64,000 nt of DNA from Oceanobacillus rekensis (GTDB taxonomy: Bacteria > Bacillota > Bacilli > Bacillales > Amphibacillaceae). The position numbers and the translations under genes are program-made. The stretch is taken from assembly GCF_002153375.1 (NCBI RefSeq), contig NZ_MTBQ01000009.1, forward strand, positions 12,311 to 76,310, read 5' to 3'. The notes beneath the pieces are model-generated. The model did no database searches and had not been told where the DNA came from. It was given only the letters and a program-made list of their open reading frames with translations. Shown here one piece after another: positions 57,578 to 64,000 of the stretch (position 1 is its first letter; every line of letters starts with the position of its first letter).

Positions 57578-57917
57578 CACAAGTAAAAGACTAAGCACCC
57601 TTATCCAATTACGTCGAAGGATATCTAAACTTTCTTATAAAACTAAAACAGCTAACAAAACTCCTCTTTTATTGTACTAAATGGAATAGTATCAAGTGCT
57701 AAATCATAACCATTAGGTACTATTTCCACCAAAAGAAAAGCCCCCGAAGAATATAGTCAGGGGCTTCCTCAAAAACTGAATTACTACTTCAAGTTGAAAA
57801 TCGAAATCGTTAATATAAAACTATATGTAACTTAACTAAAAGATAAACCAAGCGTGCGTTTATCCCTGTTTCACTAAGGGTATTAGAATAGTATCGAAAA
57901 AACAGGAGGAAACCACT
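57574..57917. other. Intergenic region
   Basis: It holds a hairpin at 57737-57766 (AAAGCCCC with GGGGCTT) and no recognisable gene. AGGAGGAAA at 57904 belongs to the next gene. Confidence 0.4.
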
Positions 57918-58448
57918 TTGGAAAAAATTACAATCAGTGTATTTAAAATAGAGAGTGAAGCATATCAGGCTCTTTCAAAAATGAGATTACATACAGGATA
58001 CCAGGAAACATTGAAGTTTTCTCAGGTTGCTTTATTGAAGAAATCTGCTAGTCAAATCCATTGGAAAGATGGATTTGATACAGGTGTTGTAACAAACAAT
58101 GATACGTGGAAAGGCGGCCTTATTGGTGGAGTTGTAGGTGTTTTAGGCGGTCCGCTTGGCATCTTGCTTGGCATGGGTGTTGGAACGCTTGCTGGTGCCG
58201 TGAAGGATACGCACGATGCAAAGGAAGAAAGTGGGATCGTGAAATACGTATCTACACATATGCAAGAAGGAGATATAGCGATTATTGCCGTTATTGAAGA
58301 AGAGAACGAGGAACTCTTTAATCGTATGTTAAGTGAGTTCGATGCAGTGACGGTTCGCCATGATCCGGAAACAGTGGAAAAAGAAGTAGAACATGCAAAA
58401 GAAGTGGAGAAAAAACTGCAAAAACGAGCAGAGGAAGAAATGAATTGA
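57918..58448 (+). CDS. DUF1269-like protein with glycine-rich hydrophobic centre
   Basis: The 176-residue protein has an N-terminal alpha/beta part, a central hydrophobic hairpin (GGLIGGVVGVLGGPLGILLGMGVGTLAGA, residues ~64-93) and a charged coiled C-terminus. This layout is typical of DUF1269 membrane-associated proteins of unknown role. TTG start with AGGAGG 9 bases upstream. A decayed copy of its 3' end lies at 59801-59949. Confidence 0.8.
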   Translation: MEKITISVFKIESEAYQALSKMRLHTGYQETLKFSQVALLKKSASQIHWKDGFDTGVVTNNDTWKGGLIGGVVGVLGGPLGILLGMGVGTLAGAVKDTHDAKEESGIVKYVSTHMQEGDIAIIAVIEEENEELFNRMLSEFDAVTVRHDPETVEKEVEHAKEVEKKLQKRAEEEMN

Positions 58449-58449
58449 T

Positions 58450-58486
58450 AAAACAAAGAAATATTATTCCTCGATTTCTTTGTTTT
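58450..58486 (+). terminator. Terminator after the DUF1269-like gene
   Basis: AAACAAAGAAAT and ATTTCTTTGTTT form a perfect 12-bp stem. Confidence 0.75.
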
Positions 58487-58560
58487 CGTTATTAATTAAA
58501 AGACATCATTTTTTCTGCTTCCCCTAAATGACATTACAATTGACCAATCAACTGGCAAAT

Positions 58561-58588
58561 AAAAGTCGTCTAATTAGATGGCTTTTAT
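58561..58588 (+). terminator. Second hairpin, shared with 60108-60136
   Basis: AAAAGTCGTCTAA and TTAGATGGCTTTT pair with one G-T and one mismatch; GGCAAATAAAAGTCGTCT recurs at 60101. Confidence 0.55.
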
Positions 58589-58760
58589 TATTATAATGAC
58601 AAGGATACCGTTACGTTTTTTTATAATTTTAATATATGGTAAAATGGCTTTGTGAAACATTGTACTTGAGCTAAATTGCTGGTTAGTTCGGCAAGCGTTA
58701 AATTAACGGAGGCATCAATAGATACATAATTAAGTTAAGTCAAAAAGAGGTGGGAGAATT

Positions 58761-59537
58761 GTGAATAATAGTTTATTACCCATACATATAACTGGCACAG
58801 ATGCTCTAAATAGTATTGGTGAAAATATTATTATTGCTGATATAGATTATAAAATTATCTGGTTGAATTCATATGCTAGACAATCACTTAATTCAATAGT
58901 TCCATTGTATGGTTTGTCCAATTCAGATGACTTAATGGGCTTAAGCATGGATTTCTTTCATAAAGAACCTACATACCAACGCCAAGTGATGTCTGGATTA
59001 AAAAATGGTCATAGAGCCAGGATCAATATTAAAAACGAATTTATTGCCGATATTGTAATAACGCCAATAAAGAACATGCAGGCCCAAAATCAGGAGATTG
59101 AGGGTTATATGGTAATGCTCATGGATGTTACTAGCCAAGCGGATGAAGCAAAGCGTTTGGAGGAAAAGGTCAGAGAATTATCTGCTCCAATCCTAAATAT
59201 TTGGGATAACACCATAGCTCTTACCCTTGTAGGAGAATTTGATATCGATCGGGGAGAAACAATTATACCAGTTGTATTAGAGGAATGTATTTCAAAAGAT
59301 ATCGAATTTGTTATGGTTAGTCTCAGAGGGATAAATAATTTTGATGACAGCGTAAGGCAAACGCTCCAAAAATTATACGATTGTTTAAAATTATTAGGAG
59401 TACAATGTATTATAGTTGGTATTAATCCTAACTTAGCAGTTAGGATTGGAGCATTAAGTAATATAGCTACTTTTAGAGATGCCCATGAGGGTTTGAAATA
59501 TATTATGAAGCTACAAGAAAACAGCTCCTTTAATTAA
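58761..59537 (+). CDS. PAS-STAS protein (RsbR-like)
   Basis: The 258-residue protein has an N-terminal PAS-like fold (~residues 15-130: ALNSIGENIIIADIDYKIIWLNSYAR; VTPIKNMQ-like strand; GYMVMLMDVTSQ), a short coiled linker and a C-terminal STAS domain (~150-250: PILNIWDNTIALTLVGEFDIDRGETI). RsbR-type proteins feed stress signals to SigB. At the usual phospho-acceptor region it reads SLRGINNFDDSV, lacking the DxTG pattern, so phosphorylation control may differ. GTG start after GAGGTGGGAG. No sigB partner genes are nearby. Confidence 0.8.
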   Translation: MNNSLLPIHITGTDALNSIGENIIIADIDYKIIWLNSYARQSLNSIVPLYGLSNSDDLMGLSMDFFHKEPTYQRQVMSGLKNGHRARINIKNEFIADIVITPIKNMQAQNQEIEGYMVMLMDVTSQADEAKRLEEKVRELSAPILNIWDNTIALTLVGEFDIDRGETIIPVVLEECISKDIEFVMVSLRGINNFDDSVRQTLQKLYDCLKLLGVQCIIVGINPNLAVRIGALSNIATFRDAHEGLKYIMKLQENSSFN

Positions 59538-59652
59538 AAGTCGTTAATCCTAAAGGCACTTTTTTCTAGTATTTCTTCTACTAAATGGTGCTTATAGGTT
59601 TGAAATGAGATAAGACAAATATAAGGTCAAGTTTTGTAAAGATTGCTGCAGG

Positions 59653-59706
59653 GATACTTAGAATTTGTAAGATATAATAACGCGCTATCAGCAAATTCTA
59701 AGTATC
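59653..59706. repeat. 15-bp perfect inverted repeat
   Basis: GATACTTAGAATTTG and CAAATTCTAAGTATC flank a 24-nt AT-rich centre. It may be a small hairpin or MITE-like relic. Confidence 0.6.
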
Positions 59707-59800
59707 TCGCTGTGATCTGAAATAGAATACAAACTGTAAGGTTATGTAAGTTCCAGACTGCTTTTTAAGTCTCCCACGACAGCGAAGATTAAATGTAGTT

Positions 59801-59949
59801 AGAGAACGACGAACACTTTAATCGCATGGTAAGTGAGTTCGGTGCGGTGACGGTTAGTCATGATTCAGAAACGGTGGAAAAAAGAAGTAGAACATGCGAA
59901 AAATGTGGAGAATAACTGCGAAAACAAGCAAAGGAAAAAATGAAAAGAT
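59801..59949 (+). pseudogene. Decayed 3' copy of the DUF1269-like gene
   Basis: AGAGAACGACGAACACTTTA aligns with AGAGAACGAGGAACTCTTTA of the intact gene (58307 onward) and the match continues to its end, including GGTGACGGTT and GAAGTAGAACATGC, with an extra A in GGAAAAAAGAAG and other lesions that break the frame. Confidence 0.8.
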
Positions 59950-59970
59950 AAACCAAACCAAACAAATAAT

Positions 59971-60008
59971 AATCCCTTGACTGGTTAACCCGCTCAAGGG
60001 ATTTCTTT
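59971..60008 (+). terminator. Terminator
   Basis: AATCCCTTGA and TCAAGGGATT pair perfectly, followed by TCTTT. Confidence 0.7.
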
Positions 60009-60107
60009 CATTTAATTGAAAGACCATAATGTGGGTTTAAAGGGTTCCGTTTTAAGGTGCGGTGCATTTTTAAAAATTACACCTCAATTGATATTAAAAT
60101 GGCAAAT

Positions 60108-60136
60108 AAAAGTCGTCTGAATTTAGACGACTTTTT
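60108..60136 (+). terminator. Terminator, perfect 11-bp stem
   Basis: AAAAGTCGTCT and AGACGACTTTT pair around GAATTT; T-rich 3' side. Confidence 0.75.
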
Positions 60137-60281
60137 ATATTATAAAGAAGGTTAAAACTAATTTTTTTAACATTACGATTATATGTTAAAATAACTTTGT
60201 GAAATGTTGTACTTAAAGTAACTAGCAGAAGAGTTTAATAAGACTTATTAGATATAGCTAAATTTAAGGGGGGATATTAAA

Positions 60282-60887
60282 ATGGACAAAGATAAAGAAA
60301 CTCCTGAAATAAGAAGAGAAAAAATGAGGCAAGAAGAATTAAAAAATCCTTCCAGTAGTATCCACGGAAGTAATCTTGCAGATTTAGTCGGTGGATTAGG
60401 GTGGAAAGGTACTGGAATACTTATTCTCGTAATAATTGTTGGTGGTGTTTATTTTTTATTGAAATTTAATCCACCATTGGAGATTGGCACTATTGCTTCA
60501 AGTGGAGATAATAAATCAGTTGTTATTGGTATTGGTAATAATGGCTTTCGTGAAGTACAAATATTAGATGTTTCGGTAAATAATAATGAAAAGCCTTTAG
60601 AAACAAATTTACAAGTTAGTAATGCGTTACAAGGTTTCACCATATCGGATGATTATAACAGTGAAGAAGCAAAAAAATATGGTTTTACCAATATAGATGA
60701 GGTAGCCATAAAAACAGGAACTTCACCTTCTTCTAATTATGAAAAATTAGATGATGGGACTGCTTCAAAAGACGATGAAATTTACGGGGTTAGTGTTATT
60801 CATAATGAAGAAATAAATAATGTTCATATAAAATATAGTCATTTTGGAATGACATTTAATGATACTGTGTATCTCAATAATTATTGA
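60282..60887 (+). CDS. Single-span membrane protein, 201 aa
   Basis: Unrecognised. A charged cytosolic N-terminus (~45 residues) precedes one membrane segment (GILILVIIVGGVYFLLKF), then a ~130-residue extracytoplasmic domain rich in Asn, Ser and Val that looks beta-structured. AAGGGGGG lies before the ATG. Its upstream region is a copy of that before the PAS-STAS gene. Confidence 0.7.
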   Translation: MDKDKETPEIRREKMRQEELKNPSSSIHGSNLADLVGGLGWKGTGILILVIIVGGVYFLLKFNPPLEIGTIASSGDNKSVVIGIGNNGFREVQILDVSVNNNEKPLETNLQVSNALQGFTISDDYNSEEAKKYGFTNIDEVAIKTGTSPSSNYEKLDDGTASKDDEIYGVSVIHNEEINNVHIKYSHFGMTFNDTVYLNNY

Positions 60888-60925
60888 TATATAAGGGGCT
60901 TTAAAAGACCTCAGCATTTTCAAGT

Positions 60926-60975
60926 AACTGGTGCAATAGCACAATAAGGGTAGTCGCCTCTTATTGTGCTATTTG
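60926..60975 (+). terminator. Terminator with shared ACTGGTGC 5' motif (copy 1)
   Basis: AACTGGTGCAATAGC leads into AATAGCACAATAAG/CTTATTGTGCTATT, a perfect 14-bp stem (60935-60973). Confidence 0.7.
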
Positions 60976-60990
60976 GCAGTTTAGTGAAAA

Positions 60991-61233
60991 GTGAAAAAAG
61001 AAGTGTTAAAATTGGTCCAAAGAGAGGCGGTTACTTTGCTTGCATTAAAAGAGTTTGCATCGAGTTTTTTACTCATCGTAAGTTGGCTTATATTTGCAAT
61101 AAGTGCATATTTACTCTACTGGACAATTGTTATGCCTTTACTTGCAATTATTCCTTTTCTTATTTCTTTATGTTCTAGTTTATTATGTTTCTACTTGTCA
61201 AGAAAACTTGACGATAGAAGAAAGAACAATTAG
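60991..61233 (+). CDS. Small two-span membrane protein
   Basis: 80 residues with two hydrophobic segments (SFLLIVSWLIFAISAYLLYW; VMPLLAIIPFLISLCSSLLCFYL) and basic ends. GTG start with a weak ribosome binding site. Unrecognised. Confidence 0.55.
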   Translation: MKKEVLKLVQREAVTLLALKEFASSFLLIVSWLIFAISAYLLYWTIVMPLLAIIPFLISLCSSLLCFYLSRKLDDRRKNN

Positions 61234-61244
61234 TTATTTAATTA

Positions 61245-61299
61245 AACTGGTGTGAGAGTTAAGAGGGCGATCATCAAAATTGATTGTCCTTTCTTTTTT
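61245..61299 (+). terminator. Terminator with shared motif (copy 2)
   Basis: AACTGGTGTGAGAGTT precedes the hairpin GGGCGATCA/TGATTGTCC (61265-61289) and a T-rich run. Confidence 0.65.
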
Positions 61300-61349
61300 G
61301 AAAACCATATGGAATATTATGTTAAGGTTAATTAAAAGATTATTGAGTT

Positions 61350-61418
61350 AACTGGCAGGTTAGTTGAACAATTTAAGAGGAGCTGCCCAATAATTTCGGC
61401 TATTGGACAGCTCTTTTT
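61350..61418 (+). terminator. Terminator with shared motif (copy 3)
   Basis: AACTGGCAGGTTAGTTGAAC precedes GAGCTGCCCAATA/TATTGGACAGCTC (one mismatch) and TTTTT. Confidence 0.75.
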
Positions 61419-61536
61419 GGTAGATTGTTTTCTAAAAGGTTGTTGCTTTATGAAAAATAATTACACTATAAAAAAATGTAAGAAATACTTTACTATTTGT
61501 AAGAAATAAATTACAGTAGGATTAGAGGTGGTGTTA

Positions 61537-61737
61537 TTGTTACATAACAAATTAGTAATTTATCGGGCAGAAAAAGGATGGACTCAAGAACAACTGGCAA
61601 AGAGAGTTGGTGTTAGTCGCCAAACTATTGCTACTCTTGAAAAGAATAAATACAATCCTTCCCTCATTCTTGCCTTCAAAATTGCAAATGCTTTTGAAAA
61701 ACCATTAACCGATGTTTTTAATTATAGGAAGGAATGA
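61537..61737 (+). CDS. XRE-family HTH regulator
   Basis: 66 residues, almost only a helix-turn-helix (WTQEQLAKRVGVSRQTIATLEKNKYNPSLILAFKIANAF). This short class usually pairs with a small membrane protein gene, as here. TTG 61537 is chosen because AGAGGTGG ends five bases before it and the N-terminus then fits the family; two GTG codons at 61528 and 61531 lie inside that site. The stop overlaps the next ATG. Confidence 0.85.
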   Translation: MLHNKLVIYRAEKGWTQEQLAKRVGVSRQTIATLEKNKYNPSLILAFKIANAFEKPLTDVFNYRKE

Positions 61738-62036
61738 TAGGTATGTTATGGTTGGCTGCATTATTTCTTATTATATTTATTTGCCATATGTACATCTTTA
61801 GGTTCAACGATAGTGAGGAAGGGAAGGATGAACGGGGGAGGGAAATTCAACACAAAACAAATAATATGCTATATGGGATTTTGTATATAGGTGTTATATT
61901 ACTTGTTGTCCTCGTTGACTACTTTGAAATAATCCCGATTGAGTATCTTCCTAATATATTGTTATGGTTTGTGCTATCTTTAGGTATTTTAGGAAGTATA
62001 TTCACTTATATCAATAAAAATAGGAAGAATTATTAA
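61734..62036 (+). CDS. Small three-span membrane protein paired with the XRE regulator
   Basis: 100 residues; segments WLAALFLIIFICHMYIF, MLYGILYIGVILLVVLV and ILLWFVLSLGILGSIFTYI, with an acidic/basic loop EEGKDERGREIQHK typical of DUF2178/DUF3796-like partners of short XRE regulators. ATGA overlap with the regulator implies translational coupling. Confidence 0.75.
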   Translation: MIGMLWLAALFLIIFICHMYIFRFNDSEEGKDERGREIQHKTNNMLYGILYIGVILLVVLVDYFEIIPIEYLPNILLWFVLSLGILGSIFTYINKNRKNY

Positions 62037-62120
62037 GAATGGCTAAATTCACTGAGCCTTTATCGACCTCATATATGAGGTAAAATTGATTAAGAAATAA
62101 TAAATTCTCTAATCGTGCTA

Positions 62121-62167
62121 ACTGGTGCGATTGTTCAACAAGGCGGTCATTACGATCGTCTTTTTCT
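62121..62167 (+). terminator. Terminator with shared motif (copy 4)
   Basis: ACTGGTGCGATTGTTCAACA leads into GGCGGTC/GATCGTC (two G-T pairs) and TTTTT. Confidence 0.65.
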
Positions 62168-62231
62168 TTGAACGGTATTTTGAATATTATGTTATTATAA
62201 GGTTGCCGAATATTGTTAGGAGGTTTGAAAA

Positions 62232-62420
62232 GTGAAAAATAAAACTCGAACAATTATTACACTTTTATGTAGTTTGCTTGTTTTTGCTGTTGGTATGTTT
62301 AGAATACTTACTGAATCACTTTCTTCAGCACCTTTGTTTGTAGCTTATGTTTTCGCAATTACTGGGTTTATCGGGGTTGTTGCAAACGGAATATTACTTA
62401 GAAAGTTACAATCTAATTAA
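62232..62420 (+). CDS. Small two-span membrane protein
   Basis: 62 residues with two hydrophobic segments (IITLLCSLLVFAVGMFRIL; LFVAYVFAITGFIGVVANGILL). GTG start behind a clear AGGAGG. Unrecognised. Confidence 0.6.
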   Translation: MKNKTRTIITLLCSLLVFAVGMFRILTESLSSAPLFVAYVFAITGFIGVVANGILLRKLQSN

Positions 62421-62473
62421 ACAAACCAGATGAGGGATTCCTAAAATGGAATCGCTTTTTTCTTGTTAAACTA

Positions 62474-62522
62474 TATGGTGCGATAGTTTAACAAGGTGGT
62501 CCTAATAGGGTTGCCTTTTTTA
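62474..62522 (+). terminator. Terminator with shared motif (copy 5)
   Basis: ATGGTGCGATAGTTTAACA is followed by GGTGGTCC/GGGTTGCC (wobble-rich stem) and a T-run. Confidence 0.55.
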
Positions 62523-62657
62523 TGATGTTAAGAAATCGAGTTTTATTATTGGAATACTATGTTAGTATCGAGGAAGAAGCTATTGTGCTAACAAAGCAGG
62601 ATAGCGCAAGACGGACTTTGGGGAATGCTATAAGAAATATTATTATGAGGTGTAAAA

Positions 62658-62904
62658 ATGTATAAATTTAGAGGTTGGACAATCGAAACAAAAGTGGAAA
62701 AAACATTACAAGTTATTATAGACAAAGAAGAAAGTAAATTAATAATGTTCGATGAAGATAAGGACTTATTTTTATGGACTTATCCTTCTGAATTTGGAGA
62801 AGGATTAGCTTTTGAAAAAATGAATTGGGCTACACAGTTTCACATCCTACCAGTCAGTCGAAAAGAAAATCATTGTAACAACTTCAGAACAACCAGAAGA
62901 GTAA
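62658..62904 (+). pseudogene. Small gene, probably frameshifted near its end
   Basis: The first ~67 residues (FRGWTIETKVEKTLQVIIDK..., then WTYPSEFGEGLAFEKMNWATQFHIL) look coding. The open frame then runs on to 62972 through unlike, Cys/Arg-rich sequence, whereas the +1 frame reads QSVEKKIIVTTSEQPEE and stops at 62902-62904, just before the shared intergenic motif. A one-base change near 62850 is likely. Unrecognised family. Confidence 0.5.
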
Positions 62905-63028
62905 GGACTTCTTGTAGACTAACGGGTGCGTTTCTTCAAGAAGGAAATTGCTCCCTCTTTATTGAAATATAGAAGCGGAATAGTCGATTAATGAAATATG
63001 AATTCTATATTGCAGGGAGGTCGGCATT

Positions 63029-63253
63029 ATGGAAAAAGATACAGAGCAACAAATTTTAGAGGAATTAAAAGATATAAATAAATCATTAGAAAATATGAAT
63101 AACATGATAGAAGAAGTTGACAGAGACGGAAAGCCGAGCTTTATTATATATGATTTAATAAGGTCGCTTTTAATAGGAATTGTTATTGTTGGTCCTGCCA
63201 TAGCTGTTGTAATAATAGTATTTCAAGTTCTTTACAGTTGGTTATTTGGCTAA
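63029..63253 (+). CDS. Small coiled-coil membrane protein
   Basis: 74 residues: an acidic amphipathic helix (EEQILEELKDINKSLENMNNMIEE-like, heptad pattern) and one C-terminal membrane segment (LIGIVIVGPAIAVVIIVFQVLY). GGGAGG before the ATG. Unrecognised. Confidence 0.65.
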   Translation: MEKDTEQQILEELKDINKSLENMNNMIEEVDRDGKPSFIIYDLIRSLLIGIVIVGPAIAVVIIVFQVLYSWLFG

Positions 63254-63383
63254 AGGGTGTTTTTCTTTAATAAGAGGGCGTCTTTTTGAAATGCCCCAAC
63301 ACATTTAAATAGAAATTCAATGAATAGGTAATGTTTTTAGTATTATTTTAAAAAAAATTTATCTCCATATAGAGGTGGATTCT

Positions 63384-64000
63384 GTGGCTAAAATTGACAA
63401 TGTACTAGCGATTCTATGGATGCTTAGTTCAGGTGAAAAAATTACTGCAAAACAAATTTCAGAAAAGTTAGAGATGAATATAAGGACTGTGTATCGTTAT
63501 ATTGATACACTTTCAATAAGTGGTGTACCTATAATTTCAGACGCAGGACATAATGGTGGATACACTTTATTGAACAATTTTATTGAAGCTCCTCTTTTTT
63601 TTGATTTAGAGGAGCAAACCTCGCTATTTCACGCTGCTATTTTTGCAGAAGAAGCCGGGTATTATGGTGGTGAAGCACTAAATAGGGCTATTTCAAAGCT
63701 AAGAAAATATTCGAATCAAGAGCAGGAAACAAAGATAAATCAACATTTAACTAGTCTTGAAGTAATAAGTCGATTAAGTTCCCTCGCTATAGAACCTTTT
63801 TTGAAGGAGTTGGAGCAGGCTGTAGCTGACGGATACTCTATAAAAATTCTATATCATAAAAGTGGCCAAGAGCAATCAAAGAATAGGTTGGTTGATCCAT
63901 ACAGAATTATTTATTGGAATAATAAGTGGTATATGATTGGATTTTGTCATCTCAGGAATGATATCCGTAGTTTTAGAGTAGATCGAATTGAAAGTCTAAT
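63384..64000 (+). CDS. HTH-WYL regulator (YafY-like), 3' end cut by window
   Basis: GTG start five bases after AGAGGTGG; the frame is open to the window end (205 codons). The N-terminus is a DeoR-like helix-turn-helix (NVLAILWMLSSGEKITAKQISEKLEMNIRTVYRYIDTLSISGVPI), followed by a linker and the beginning of a WYL domain (YSIKILYHKSGQEQ, then VDPYRIIYWNNKWYMIGFCHLRNDIRSFRVDRI). WYL proteins bind nucleic acid or nucleotide ligands and often regulate stress or defence loci. Confidence 0.85.
   Translation, partial: MAKIDNVLAILWMLSSGEKITAKQISEKLEMNIRTVYRYIDTLSISGVPIISDAGHNGGYTLLNNFIEAPLFFDLEEQTSLFHAAIFAEEAGYYGGEALNRAISKLRKYSNQEQETKINQHLTSLEVISRLSSLAIEPFLKELEQAVADGYSIKILYHKSGQEQSKNRLVDPYRIIYWNNKWYMIGFCHLRNDIRSFRVDRIESL

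Larger units (their letters stand above)
59538..60281. other. Intergenic region with fossil DUF1269 segment
   Basis: It contains the inverted repeat at 59653-59706, the decayed DUF1269 tail at 59801-59949, terminators at 59971-60008 and 60108-60136, and a promoter-proximal stretch (60176-60220) that repeats 58625-58670. Confidence 0.6.

Noticed and set aside
58052-58456. 134-aa minus-strand frame opposite the DUF1269-like gene
   Set aside because: Serine-rich antisense shadow with no start signals.

Overview
The window reads as chromosome of a low-GC Gram-positive bacterium of the Bacillaceae, most like Oceanobacillus, Virgibacillus or Bacillus. It has AT-rich intergenic DNA, strong AGGAGG-type ribosome binding sites with frequent TTG and GTG starts, catabolite-repression (cre) sites, and homologues of B. 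subtilis ytn/yxe, opuC, yesL, yetF and hisJ. This is inferred from gene content; no rRNA or tRNA was seen.

Bases 1-14700 hold an aromatic meta-cleavage locus. It starts with the end of a regulator that joins a DmpR/XylR-type V4R sensor to a PucR helix-turn-helix. A compact group II intron-like RNA without a reading frame follows, sitting directly behind a terminator hairpin. The enzymes come next: a two-component flavin monooxygenase (504 and 160 aa, the lengths of thermophilic Bacillus phenol hydroxylase PheA1/PheA2), catechol 2,3-dioxygenase, a divergent IclR regulator, acylating acetaldehyde dehydrogenase, 4-hydroxy-2-oxovalerate aldolase, 2-oxopent-4-enoate hydratase, 4-oxalocrotonate decarboxylase, 4-oxalocrotonate tautomerase and hydroxymuconic semialdehyde dehydrogenase. 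Together they would take phenol or catechol to pyruvate and acetyl-CoA by the oxalocrotonate branch. An acyl-CoA dehydrogenase and the stub of a second gene look inserted in the middle. An aromatic-acid MFS transporter faces the operon end.

Bases 15500-23100 hold a Tat-exported gluconate dehydrogenase-like pair, a 460-residue unknown helical protein, an orphan trpB, a five-copy array of 52-bp palindromic units, and a DUF4256 gene that has two decayed relatives in the window.

Bases 23189-34113 are one long collinear cluster: a CUT1-type ABC importer with its own ATPase, two PHP-domain phosphoesterases, a calcineurin-like phosphoesterase, a MATE exporter, a YesL-type membrane protein and a DeoR regulator. 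It looks like uptake and dephosphorylation of a phosphorylated or phosphodiester metabolite whose identity cannot be read from sequence. It is the best candidate here for an undescribed system.

Bases 35069-42671 hold a broken carboxylesterase, then a LysR regulator and a seven-gene organosulfur salvage operon related to B. subtilis ytm and yxe. Bases 42870-50510 hold a DUF4256 pseudogene, uvsE, a YetF-like protein, a GPH-family sugar symporter, a decayed dehydrogenase and a three-gene compatible-solute ABC system with a terminator-like leader. Bases 51431-57100 hold a LysR regulator, a second aromatic-acid MFS transporter, a BenE benzoate symporter and a TauE/SafE permease, with 34-bp tandem repeats between them. 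Bases 57300-64000 are an accessory stretch of short genes (small membrane proteins, an XRE regulator with a membrane partner, a PAS-STAS protein, a WYL regulator). It has a duplicated and decayed DUF1269 segment and terminators that share a conserved 5' motif.
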